Origin: Moraxella caviae
GTDB lineage: Bacteria > Pseudomonadota > Gammaproteobacteria > Pseudomonadales > Moraxellaceae
Length of the DNA stretch: 22,015 nucleotides
Assembly: GCF_002014985.1 (NCBI RefSeq)
Contig: NZ_MUXU01000081.1
Span: forward strand, 1-22,015
Direction: 5' to 3'
The translations under genes and the position numbers were made by a program. Within the stretch, counting starts at the first letter, position 1; every line of letters begins with the position of its first letter. The notes beneath the pieces are model-generated. The model saw nothing but the letters and a program-made list of their open reading frames with translations, was not told the origin of the DNA and ran no database searches. Below are positions 15,775 through 22,015 of this stretch, piece after piece.

Positions 15775-16599
15775 TCAACCATCAATCGCTGCACGCAGCT
15801 CGTCCATCTTGGCAAGCAGCCTATCCACCGCTTGCGTAATTTTTTGCTCGTCTGTGCCACATTCAGCAAAGTTTTTCACCAGCTCTGAGCCGACAATCAC
15901 GCCATCTGCCACGCTTGCCAGCGCTTTTGCCGATTTGCCGTCTTTAATGCCAAAGCCCACGCACACAGGAATGTCGGTTTTTGCCTTGATGCGTGCGATT
16001 TGGGCGTTCACTTCGTCCACGTCTAGGCTTGCCGCGCCTGTAACGCCCTTGACCGACACATAGTAAATAAAGCCGCTGCAGTTTTTGATGACGCTGTCGG
16101 TGCGCTCATCGGTGGTGGTGGGCGACAGCAGGAAAATTTGGTTGATGGGATTGGTGTCGTCCGCTTGTAGCGCCTTTGGAAAATCGCCTGCTTCTTGGGG
16201 CGGCAAGTCCACCAGCAGCACGCCATCAATGCCTGCGTCTTTGCACAAGGCGGCAAATTTATCATAGCCAAGCATCTCCACAGGGTTTAGATAACCCATC
16301 ACCAAAACTGGCGTGGTGGTGTTGGTTTTACGAAATTCTTTAATCATTTCAATGGCTTGGCGTGTGCTAGTACCGCCCGCCAACGCACGCTCGTCTGCCA
16401 AAGCGATGGTCTGACCGTCCGCCATCGGATCAGAAAACGGCAAGCCGAGCTCAATCACGTCCGCACCATGCGCCACCAATTTATGCAAAAGCGGCACGGT
16501 AACAGATGGCGTAGGATCGCCTGCCATGATGTAAGGAATTAGGGCTTTTTTGTTTTGAGATTTCAGATTGGCAAGTGTTTTTTCAATTCTGCTTTGCAT
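15775..16599 (-). CDS. trpA: Tryptophan synthase alpha chain TrpA
   Basis: TrpA cleaves indole-3-glycerol phosphate to indole and glyceraldehyde 3-phosphate; indole is channelled to TrpB in the alpha2-beta2 complex. It is 274 aa, normal. The catalytic pair is E50 in ADVIELGLPFSDPMADG and D61 in the same block. Also visible are VMGYLNPVEMLGYDKF, GVLLVDLPPQEA, YYVSVKGVTGA and GFGIKDGKSAKAL. ATG 16599 has GGA about 7 nt upstream. Normally trpB and trpA are adjacent or overlapping. Here a toxin-antitoxin pair and a further 96 nt lie between them, so translational coupling of trpB to trpA is lost. No strong promoter is evident just upstream. Confidence 0.97.
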   Translation of the reverse strand: MQSRIEKTLANLKSQNKKALIPYIMAGDPTPSVTVPLLHKLVAHGADVIELGLPFSDPMADGQTIALADERALAGGTSTRQAIEMIKEFRKTNTTTPVLVMGYLNPVEMLGYDKFAALCKDAGIDGVLLVDLPPQEAGDFPKALQADDTNPINQIFLLSPTTTDERTDSVIKNCSGFIYYVSVKGVTGAASLDVDEVNAQIARIKAKTDIPVCVGFGIKDGKSAKALASVADGVIVGSELVKNFAECGTDEQKITQAVDRLLAKMDELRAAIDG

Positions 16600-16695
16600 G
16601 GTTTTTTCCGTTGTTTTACTAAAATGTTTGCACTGCGATGGTTGCGCTAAAAAACGTGGTGAAAAGATGGTAAATTTGGCTTTTTGGTTGGTCTT

Positions 16696-17109
16696 CTAAG
16701 ACGCTGGATTTTCTATCAAAACATTGTGATTTTGGGCGATTTTTTGGGCTTTTTTATCAAAGGTTAATAATCTTGCCTTATCAAATTGCGTGGCTTGATA
16801 AGCGATGATACCGTCGGCAAAATCGCCATTGGCTTGCAAAAAATTTAAGGCAAATTTGACCGCTGGCGCATTGACAATATGAATGTTTGGCAAATTCAAC
16901 AAAGTCAGCATGATAGATAAAATGACCATATTGTCCACTTTCATGGTCTTTTTTAACACCCAATACAACTCGCACAAAACTTCTGATGTGATGACGAGCT
17001 GATGATTTGGATTTTCAAAATAAGGCGTTACCAGTTGGGTTTGCTGTTTATCATCACTATGAAAATAACGCAGCAACACATTCGTATCCACCACGAAAAC
17101 TTGCTTCAT
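16696..17109 (-). CDS. VapC-like PIN-domain toxin (module 1)
   Basis: PIN-domain toxins are Mg-dependent ribonucleases that cut tRNA or rRNA when free of antitoxin. The 137-aa product spans a full PIN domain: [11 protein letters not shown] with D8, SEVLCELYW with E47, GDFADGIIAY with D96/D99, and LLTFDKKA with D118. All the acidic residues expected for catalysis are present, so it should be active. The start ATG 17109 overlaps the antitoxin stop by 4 nt (ATGA), the usual coupling of such pairs. It shares [18 protein letters not shown] and LLTFDK with the second toxin at 18617-19018, so the two are paralogues. The module lies between trpB and trpA. Target RNA is unknown. Confidence 0.88.
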   Translation of the reverse strand: MKQVFVVDTNVLLRYFHSDDKQQTQLVTPYFENPNHQLVITSEVLCELYWVLKKTMKVDNMVILSIMLTLLNLPNIHIVNAPAVKFALNFLQANGDFADGIIAYQATQFDKARLLTFDKKAQKIAQNHNVLIENPAS

Positions 17110-17363
17110 AACATCATCGCTCTTTGCGCTGCGCCTTGAGCGATACCATTTTCAATATCGCTATCGCTCAAAGGCTTTGGATAATGGGTGTTTAAAATGC
17201 CTTTTAATTGACGAATGTCATCATAAACCATCGGCTGCGCCAATTCGGTTTTGATGGCAATACTCTCGGCTTTGTCTTGCTGCCCAGCAAAGTTTTCTAT
17301 GATGGTTTTTAGCTGTTCAATCACCACATCATTTGCCGTTGCGGTAATGTGCAATGTTTTCAT
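17106..17363 (-). CDS. Putative antitoxin of module 1
   Basis: An 85-aa protein called an antitoxin from its place directly before a PIN toxin with a 4-nt overlap. The N-terminal half (MKTLHITATANDVVIEQLKT) reads as a strand plus helix; I cannot assign it to AbrB, RHH or Phd DNA-binding families with confidence. The C-terminal half (about 45-85) has GILNTHYPKPLSDSDIENGI followed by QGAAQRAM. This matches GIL...RPISDDEIQDAITQGMMGRA of the second antitoxin and is the likely toxin-binding tail. ATG 17363 follows AGGGA with a 6-nt gap. The start lies only 18 nt after the trpB stop, so it is almost certainly expressed from the trpB transcript. Whether it autorepresses is unclear because no separate promoter is seen. 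Confidence 0.78.
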   Translation of the reverse strand: MKTLHITATANDVVIEQLKTIIENFAGQQDKAESIAIKTELAQPMVYDDIRQLKGILNTHYPKPLSDSDIENGIAQGAAQRAMML

Positions 17364-17381
17364 GATTTTCCCTAGATTTTA

Positions 17382-18608
17382 TCAAATCTCAATCCCATCA
17401 ACGCTCATCACCGTGTGCAAATCTTTATCGCCACGCCCTGATAGGTTGATGATGATGGATTTATCTTTACCAAGCGTTTTGGCAAGTTTTAGCCCATACG
17501 CCACCGCATGCGAGCTTTCTAGCGCAGGGATAATGCCTTCGGTGCGTGTCAAAGTACGAAATGCCGCCAGCGCTTCTTCGTCCGTTGCACCTACATAAGT
17601 TACACGTCCAGCGTCCTTCAAGAAACTATGCTCAGGCCCTACGCCCGGATAATCAAGCCCTGCTGAGATGGAATGCGTGCCAAGCACTTGCCCGTCATCG
17701 TCCGCCATCAAATAGGTGCGATTGCCGTGCAGCACGCCCACACGCCCTGCTTGTAAAGGTGCAGCGTGGTTTGGCGTATCAAGCCCCAAGCCATTTGCTT
17801 CCACCCCAAAAATCGCCACGTCTTTGTCGTTCAAAAACTCATAAAACAGCCCAATGGCATTTGAACCGCCGCCCACGCAAGCGACCAGCGCATCAGGCAG
17901 CTTACCTTCTTTGTCAAGGTGCTGCGCCTTGGCTTCACGTCCGATAATCGCCTGAAAATCACGCACAAGCAGTGGATAAGGGTGCGGCCCTGCCACCGTG
18001 CCGATGATGTAGTAGGTGTTATCCACGTTGGCGACCCAGTCTCGCATGGCTTCGTTCATCGCATCTTTGAGCGTGCGTGAGCCAGACGTTACCGCCACGA
18101 CCTTCGCACCCAAAAGTCGCATACGGTACACGTTCATTTTTTGGCGCTCCACATCGTCTGCGCCCATGTACACCACGCATTCTAAGCCAAGACGTGCCGC
18201 GATTGTTGCCGTTGCCACGCCGTGCTGCCCTGCGCCAGTCTCGGCAATCACACGTTTTTTGCCGACCATTTTGGCAAGCAGCGCCTGACCGATGGTGTTA
18301 TTTACCTTGTGCGCGCCTGTGTGGTTTAAATCTTCACGTTTTAGGTAAATCTTGGCACCGCCTACTTCGTCCGTCAAACGCTGCGCCAAATAAAGCGGCG
18401 TAGGACGACCCACATAATCGCTCAAATCCGCCAAAAACTCGTCCCAAAACGCAGGATTGGCTTTGGCAGTCAGATAAATCTGCTCCAGCTCTTCTAATGC
18501 CTTCATCAAGGTTTCAGACACAAAGCGTCCGCCATGCACACCAAAATGTCCATCAGCGGTGGGGAATTGGGTGAAGTCAGCAACACTGCTTGGGTTTTGA
18601 GTACTCAT
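17382..18608 (-). CDS. trpB: Tryptophan synthase beta chain TrpB
   Basis: TrpB is the pyridoxal-phosphate enzyme that joins indole and serine into tryptophan. It is 408 aa, normal for TrpB1. It carries [28 protein letters not shown] with the PLP lysine K101, [12 protein letters not shown], the phosphate-binding GGGSNAIG and the C-terminal [13 protein letters not shown] 18608 is set by AGGAAG (18613-18618 on -) 4 nt upstream. That site overlaps the TAG stop of the preceding toxin gene (18617-18619), so trpB translation is probably tied to ribosomes finishing the toxin. It is flanked on both sides by TA modules, 8 nt from the first and 18 nt from the second. The enzyme looks fully intact. Confidence 0.97.
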   Translation of the reverse strand: MSTQNPSSVADFTQFPTADGHFGVHGGRFVSETLMKALEELEQIYLTAKANPAFWDEFLADLSDYVGRPTPLYLAQRLTDEVGGAKIYLKREDLNHTGAHKVNNTIGQALLAKMVGKKRVIAETGAGQHGVATATIAARLGLECVVYMGADDVERQKMNVYRMRLLGAKVVAVTSGSRTLKDAMNEAMRDWVANVDNTYYIIGTVAGPHPYPLLVRDFQAIIGREAKAQHLDKEGKLPDALVACVGGGSNAIGLFYEFLNDKDVAIFGVEANGLGLDTPNHAAPLQAGRVGVLHGNRTYLMADDDGQVLGTHSISAGLDYPGVGPEHSFLKDAGRVTYVGATDEEALAAFRTLTRTEGIIPALESSHAVAYGLKLAKTLGKDKSIIINLSGRGDKDLHTVMSVDGIEI

Positions 18609-18612
18609 AAAA

Positions 18613-18619
18613 CTTCCTA
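18613..18619 (-). promoter_or_regulatory. trpB ribosome-binding site overlapping the toxin stop codon
   Basis: On -, TAG (18617-18619) ends the toxin frame and its last two bases begin AGGAAG, the trpB Shine-Dalgarno. This fixes both the toxin end and the trpB start. Confidence 0.8.
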
Positions 18620-19018
18620 TAATAATTCATTCGTAATATTAAATTTATCGGCAATTTTGCTGGCGTTTTTATCAAAAGTCAGCAAGACAGCATCTTCAAG
18701 ATGACACACAAAATCCGCAATCACACCATCGGCAAAATCACCGCCATTTTGTAAAAAGGCAATGCCTTGATCAAAACTGTTTTTCTCTGTTATCACATTG
18801 TCTGACGCCACCAAATCGGTCAACAACGCAGCGATTGCACAACGTGGCACTTTCAGTCGGTGCTTGATAAACCAAACCGCTTCACACAGCACGTGAATTG
18901 GCAAGTATAAATTGTGCTGTTTGGATATAAAATACGGCTTAGCGAGCTGATACTGGCGCTCATCATCTCTTAGCAAATAACGCAACAAAACATTGGTGTC
19001 AATCACATAAGTCGTCAT
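18617..19018 (-). CDS. VapC-like PIN-domain toxin (module 2)
   Basis: A 133-aa PIN-domain ribonuclease toxin. Catalytic acidic residues are D7 in [13 protein letters not shown]46 in HVLCEAVW, D94/D97 in [12 protein letters not shown] and D116 in LLTFDKNAS. Length and motif spacing match the other toxin in this window (16696-17109). The start ATG 19018 overlaps the antitoxin stop by 4 nt. The stop codon merges with the trpB ribosome-binding site. All key residues are present, so it is probably functional. In family terms it should cleave a specific RNA when released. Its fixed coupling to trpB means that toxin and an essential biosynthetic enzyme share a transcript. Confidence 0.88.
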   Translation of the reverse strand: MTTYVIDTNVLLRYLLRDDERQYQLAKPYFISKQHNLYLPIHVLCEAVWFIKHRLKVPRCAIAALLTDLVASDNVITEKNSFDQGIAFLQNGGDFADGVIADFVCHLEDAVLLTFDKNASKIADKFNITNELL

Positions 19019-19278
19019 TTTGGATAAGCCCTACCCATCATGCCTTGCGTGATGGCATCTTGGATTTCATCATCACTGATGGGTCTGTCTGTGTATTGTG
19101 CTAAAATGCCGCCCATTTGTGAAATATCCAGCCGCTCTTTTACATCCAAAGGCGCATCAAAAGCAACTTCCTGCTTTGCGACAATTTTTACATCATTTTT
19201 TGAAAAACTATTTAGATATTCCAATATATTGCCAGCAATAGACGGGCTTGCTTGCAATGTGATTTGCGTAACTTGCAT
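19015..19278 (-). CDS. Putative antitoxin of module 2
   Basis: An 87-aa protein read from ATG 19278, 6 nt after GGGAG (19285-19289 on -). A TTG at 19299 and an ATG at 19281 are in frame but poorer. The chosen start aligns MQVTQITLQASP with MKTLHITATAND of the first antitoxin. The C-terminal GGILAQYTDRPISDDEIQDA and [10 protein letters not shown] match the tail of that paralogue. No known DNA-binding fold is obvious, and the middle (about 28-50) is charged and variable. It starts 33 nt after the ydfG-like gene, so it is probably transcribed with it. The function is inferred from position and similarity to the other pair. Confidence 0.77.
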   Translation of the reverse strand: MQVTQITLQASPSIAGNILEYLNSFSKNDVKIVAKQEVAFDAPLDVKERLDISQMGGILAQYTDRPISDDEIQDAITQGMMGRAYPK

Positions 19279-19311
19279 CATACGCTCCCATTTTATCAAT
19301 CTTGGGCAACA

Positions 19312-20061
19312 TCACCCCTTATACACCGTCAAACCTGCGAAAGTTTGCGCGGTTGGCATGACTTCTAGGCGGTTGATATTGACGTGTTTTGGCTGATTGG
19401 CAAGCCACAGCACAATGTCGCTGATGTCTTTTGGGCTGACAAATTGCACATTTTCGTACACTTTGCTTGCCTTATCGTCATCGCCCTTAAAGCGCACGTT
19501 ACTAAATTCTGTACCGCCGCAAAGCCCCGGCTCTACGTTACTCACGCGCACATTTTTGCCGAGCAAATCAGCACGCAAATTCAAGCTAAACTGCGTAACA
19601 AACGCCTTGGTTGCGCCATAAACATTCGCCCCAAAATACGGATAATTGCCCGCCGTTGATGAAATATTGATAATCAAGCCATCATTCTTGGCAACCATGT
19701 GCGGTAAAATGGCGTGCGTTACATTCACAAGCCCAAGCGTGTTGGTGTTAATCATCGTTTGCCAATCGCCCAAATCCGCTTGGTGCGCAGGCTCAAGCCC
19801 CAACGCCAGCCCAGCATTATTCACCAGCACATCAATATTTGGCAAAAAATCAGCAGGCAAGCTGTCAAACGCCACCGCCATTGCGTCTTTGTCCGCCACA
19901 TCAAAGCCAAGCGGCAAAAATCGCTCGCCAAGCTCTTGCTGCAGCTGCGCCAATTTATCCGCGCGTCTGCCTGTGCCAACAACCGTATGCCCTGCCGCGA
20001 TAAAATCTGCCGCAATTTGCTTGCCAAACCCTGACGTAACACCTGTAACCAAAATATTCAT
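19312..20061 (-). CDS. ydfG: SDR-family dehydrogenase, YdfG-like (3-hydroxy acid/malonic semialdehyde)
   Basis: This is a classical short-chain dehydrogenase, an NADP-linked cytosolic Rossmann enzyme. E. coli YdfG oxidises serine and 3-hydroxy acids and reduces malonic semialdehyde. Very close similarity is visible along the length (249 aa): LVTGVTSGFGKQIA (4-17), TGRRADKL (NADP-type Arg), VLVNNAGLALGLEPAHQADL (78-97), the catalytic S135, Y148 and K152 in ISSTAGNYPYFGANVYGATK, and EPGLCGGTEFSNVRFKGDD. ATG 20061 follows AAGGA. It lies between trpF and the trpB-containing stretch and has its own promoter (20211-20239). That makes it the likely first gene of ydfG, TA2, trpB, TA1 and perhaps trpA. 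The family call is firm; the exact substrate is inferred. Confidence 0.92.
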   Translation of the reverse strand: MNILVTGVTSGFGKQIAADFIAAGHTVVGTGRRADKLAQLQQELGERFLPLGFDVADKDAMAVAFDSLPADFLPNIDVLVNNAGLALGLEPAHQADLGDWQTMINTNTLGLVNVTHAILPHMVAKNDGLIINISSTAGNYPYFGANVYGATKAFVTQFSLNLRADLLGKNVRVSNVEPGLCGGTEFSNVRFKGDDDKASKVYENVQFVSPKDISDIVLWLANQPKHVNINRLEVMPTAQTFAGLTVYKG

Positions 20062-20210
20062 AATAATCCTTCAACTCACTGATTTTAAACTTAATTTTAA
20101 ATTGCAAACCGTTTATTCGCCCTAAGCCACCAAAGGCAATTTAATAAAAACGTACGGCTTTGCTTGGGCTTGTGATTTGATTTTAAGAATTGGCTTAAAA
20201 CACTGCTTTG

Positions 20211-20239
20211 ATTATGCCACAAATCCTGCGGTATCACAA
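20211..20239 (-). promoter_or_regulatory. promoter upstream of ydfG and the trpB-TA stretch
   Basis: On - there is TTGTGA (20234-20239), a 17-nt spacer and CATAAT (20211-20216) preceded by TGG. The leader to the ydfG ATG is about 145 nt and shows no run of Trp codons or attenuator. It is the best candidate for the promoter that drives both TA modules and trpB. Confidence 0.6.
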
Positions 20240-20349
20240 TCAAGGCACGCCAACAAACGCTCAAATGCTTTTTAAAACATCTTATCGAATTTTGTCATTT
20301 TTCAGATTTTTTGAATTTACGTCAGTTAATGAGCAAAGTCAATAAAAAT

Positions 20350-20396
20350 TTACAGTTTATTGATTATTTTGTTACATTGATAACTTTTATTACATT
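20350..20396. repeat. TTACATT direct repeats in the trpF-ydfG gap
   Basis: TTTTGTTACATT (20367-20378) and TTTTATTACATT (20385-20396) are direct copies 18 bp apart. A further TTACA lies at 20350-20354. They lie in an A/T-rich part of the 385-nt gap 20062-20446, upstream of the ydfG promoter, and could bind a regulator. No gene is visible in this gap and no terminator is clear after trpF. Confidence 0.35.
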
Positions 20397-20446
20397 AGTA
20401 AATTGCACTCACAACACGCCCAAACTTTCCATCATCAGTACAAATC

Positions 20447-21100
20447 TTACACTTTACTAGCTTCTTTCTCGCATTCTTTCATAAAATCCGCCATTTTTTG
20501 AGCGCATTTCACGCCTTTTGCCAGCTCAATGCCGCCGCTGACATCTACGGCATAGACGCTCGTTTGGGCGATGGCTGCCGCCACGTTATCACTGGTCAAG
20601 CCGCCTGCCAAAATGATGGGCAAAGGCGAATTTTTGGGAATTTTTTGCCAGTCAAACTGCTCGCCTGTGCCGCCAAATTTATCAGGGTGATACGCATCCA
20701 GCAGCACCGCCGCCGCGCCTGCATTTTTTAGCTCGTCAATCTTGGCAAGCAGCGACTCGGTGGTGTCGCTCGGCTGCACTCGCAATGCCTTATACCAGCG
20801 TTTGCCCACCGCCTGCGCCATCGCTCGGCATTCGTCCGCCGTCTCATCGCCGTGAAATTGCACCACATCAAACGCCACTTCACTCGCCAAATTTTCAAGC
20901 ACATCTTGCGCCATATTCACCACCAGTGCCACCACCGTCATATAAGCTGGGGCTGCTGCTGCCAGCTGTTTTGCCACGTCAATAGACACCGCGCGCGGAC
21001 TTTTGTCATAAAATACCAGCCCCATCGCATCTGCGCCCAGCTCGCCTGCCAGACGCACATCTTCAATGCGTGTCAAGCCGCAAAATTTCACCTTAGCCAT
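20447..21100 (-). CDS. trpF: Phosphoribosylanthranilate isomerase TrpF
   Basis: TrpF converts N-(5-phosphoribosyl)anthranilate to CdRP by an Amadori rearrangement, the step before indole-glycerol phosphate synthase. It is a 217-aa TIM barrel of usual length. The catalytic C7 lies in VKFCGLTR and D135 in VLLDAYHPDKFGGTGEQFDW; also VVQFHGDE, LAGGLTSDNV and AVDVSGGIE (phosphate-binding). ATG 21100 follows AAGGA with a 6-nt gap. It is a monofunctional trpF rather than a trpCF fusion, as in Pseudomonas and Acinetobacter. It ends 385 nt before ydfG, so it may form a separate unit from the trpB/trpA stretch. The DUF4230 gene lies 93 nt upstream on the same strand. Confidence 0.96.
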   Translation of the reverse strand: MAKVKFCGLTRIEDVRLAGELGADAMGLVFYDKSPRAVSIDVAKQLAAAAPAYMTVVALVVNMAQDVLENLASEVAFDVVQFHGDETADECRAMAQAVGKRWYKALRVQPSDTTESLLAKIDELKNAGAAAVLLDAYHPDKFGGTGEQFDWQKIPKNSPLPIILAGGLTSDNVAAAIAQTSVYAVDVSGGIELAKGVKCAQKMADFMKECEKEASKV

Positions 21101-21193
21101 TTTTTATCCTTTTTATAGGTTTACGCTTTATCAATTTATTGCGTTTGATTTTGCCATATTTGGCTGGCACTGCCATCAACACTCAAAAGTGTA

Positions 21194-21883
21194 TCAACGC
21201 CCAAAACGACACGCACCTGCGCCTTGCGTTGCCACTTCCACGCTCGCCCCTGTCAAGGCAAACAAGGCTTGCACCTGCTCGCTGGCATTGACAAGCGCCA
21301 AATTCATCACATCGCCAGCGCACGCTTTTTGCAGCACTTCAGACTTGGCGGCGGTTTGCGCATTCGCCAAAATTTTAGGGTCGTTATCCACCACGCCAAA
21401 CAGCCCCGTTTGCCAATCGTACACTTCAATGTCGTCCAAAAACACTTCAAAAACTTCACTTGGCGGCAGCGTAATCATAATGTGCGGCGCAGCGTTTTCG
21501 CTCGCTTTATCTGGATAATTCACCTGCACCATCTCAGCGGAAATCTTGGACAAATCCACACCAGCCAGCACACGCCCACGCGCGATAAAAATGCCCTTTT
21601 GCTCGTCCTGCCACAGCCTTTGCCATGTGCCGTCTTTTTGGGCGGTGATGACCGTATCCACGCTAAACGCCACCGTCTCAAGCCGCGCAAGTTTTTGAAT
21701 TTCATGCACCACGCCATCGGTAGTGATGGTGCGCACATTCGGCTCGCCTGCCTGCCACCAATACCGATAACCAAACACGCCAACGGTAATCAGCACAATC
21801 AATAAAAGCGCCAAATGAAATGCCGACACGCCACGCTCTTTGGTGTGAGCAGCATTTAAAAAAGCAAAGCGGTGAGTTTTCAT
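21194..21883 (-). CDS. DUF4230 membrane-anchored protein
   Basis: A 229-aa protein with one N-terminal membrane helix (about 22-41) and a DUF4230 domain outside the cytoplasm. Characteristic blocks are IQKLARLETVAFSVDTVI (about 62-79), FIARGRVLAGVDLSKI (99-114) and the ITLPPSEVFEVFLDDIEVYD...TGLFG stretch (137-162). The biochemical role of DUF4230 is not known to me. A Cys pair, C at about 196 and near the C-terminus (GACRFGR), could form a disulfide in the periplasm. ATG 21883 follows GGGGGA with a good spacing. It lies upstream of trpF and may be co-transcribed with it, with no visible functional link. Confidence 0.85.
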   Translation of the reverse strand: MKTHRFAFLNAAHTKERGVSAFHLALLLIVLITVGVFGYRYWWQAGEPNVRTITTDGVVHEIQKLARLETVAFSVDTVITAQKDGTWQRLWQDEQKGIFIARGRVLAGVDLSKISAEMVQVNYPDKASENAAPHIMITLPPSEVFEVFLDDIEVYDWQTGLFGVVDNDPKILANAQTAAKSEVLQKACAGDVMNLALVNASEQVQALFALTGASVEVATQGAGACRFGR

Positions 21884-21950
21884 AAATTTCCCCCATGTTC
21901 ATGGCTGATGGTTGGTTGTGGCTAGATAAAAGTTATCAAATCGTTGCAAG

Positions 21951-21999
21951 GTTTTAAAGTTGTGAAGTTGTGAAGTTTCACAATTTCAAAGTTTTAAAA
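21951..21999. repeat. small repeats at the window end
   Basis: AGTTGTGA occurs twice in tandem (21958-21973), followed by TTTCACAA in inverse, all between two copies of GTTTTAAA (21951-21958, 21991-21998). It lies upstream of the DUF4230 gene and may be regulatory. No gene is visible in 21884-22015. Confidence 0.35.
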
Positions 22000-22015
22000 A
22001 GGGGCTGTAGTAGAT

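Noticed and set aside
20062..20204. trp leader peptide or attenuator before ydfG-trpB
   Set aside because: No short frame with tandem Trp codons and no terminator/antiterminator pair was found.

Overview
The window looks like chromosomal DNA of a Moraxellaceae gammaproteobacterium, most likely Moraxella or a close relative. The reasons are the mid-40s GC impression with many A/T-rich intergenic stretches, the accD-folC-SPOR gene order near trp genes as in Pseudomonadales, a WS/DGAT acyltransferase, a lipoprotein cytochrome c', and protein sequences closest to my memory of Moraxella/Acinetobacter/Psychrobacter. The species is an inference. No phage or transposase gene was seen.

Layout. 93-540: a consensus promoter, then tRNA-Pro(UGG), tRNA-Arg(UCU) and tRNA-His(GUG), ending in a terminator. 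694-3264: thiG (thiamine thiazole synthase) and a WS/DGAT acyltransferase, both on +. 3345-4687, on -: a candidate 43-aa protein and suhB. 4925-5070: REP-like hairpin repeats. 5122-7239, on -: dxs. 7301-9372, on +: ribA and hemF behind a long structured leader. 9510-10303, on +: a candidate small RNA or attenuated leader, then a lipoprotein cytochrome c' gene. 10371-10516: a second REP-like cluster. 10622-13994, on -: folC, a LysM+SPOR cell-envelope protein and a DUF2726 protein. 14153-14608, on +: an A/T-rich secreted-protein gene whose promoter holds a run of 11 C. 14676-21883, on -: a DUF4230 protein, trpF, a ydfG-like dehydrogenase, a VapBC-like toxin-antitoxin (TA) pair, trpB, a second related TA pair, trpA and accD.

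How the genes work together. dxs supplies DXP, which ThiG uses for the thiamine thiazole and the isoprenoid pathway uses for terpenoids. ribA (flavins) and hemF (heme) are cofactor genes. trpF, trpB and trpA give the last steps of tryptophan synthesis. accD and folC are essential lipid and folate genes.

The most unusual parts are two. (1) The trpF-trpB-trpA series is interrupted by a dehydrogenase gene and two paralogous TA modules that appear co-transcribed with trpB; the trpB ribosome-binding site overlaps the stop codon of one toxin. (2) A probably transferred, secreted small-protein gene sits between accD and folC in opposite orientation. Its poly-C tract between likely -35 and -10 elements is the classic arrangement for phase-variable transcription.
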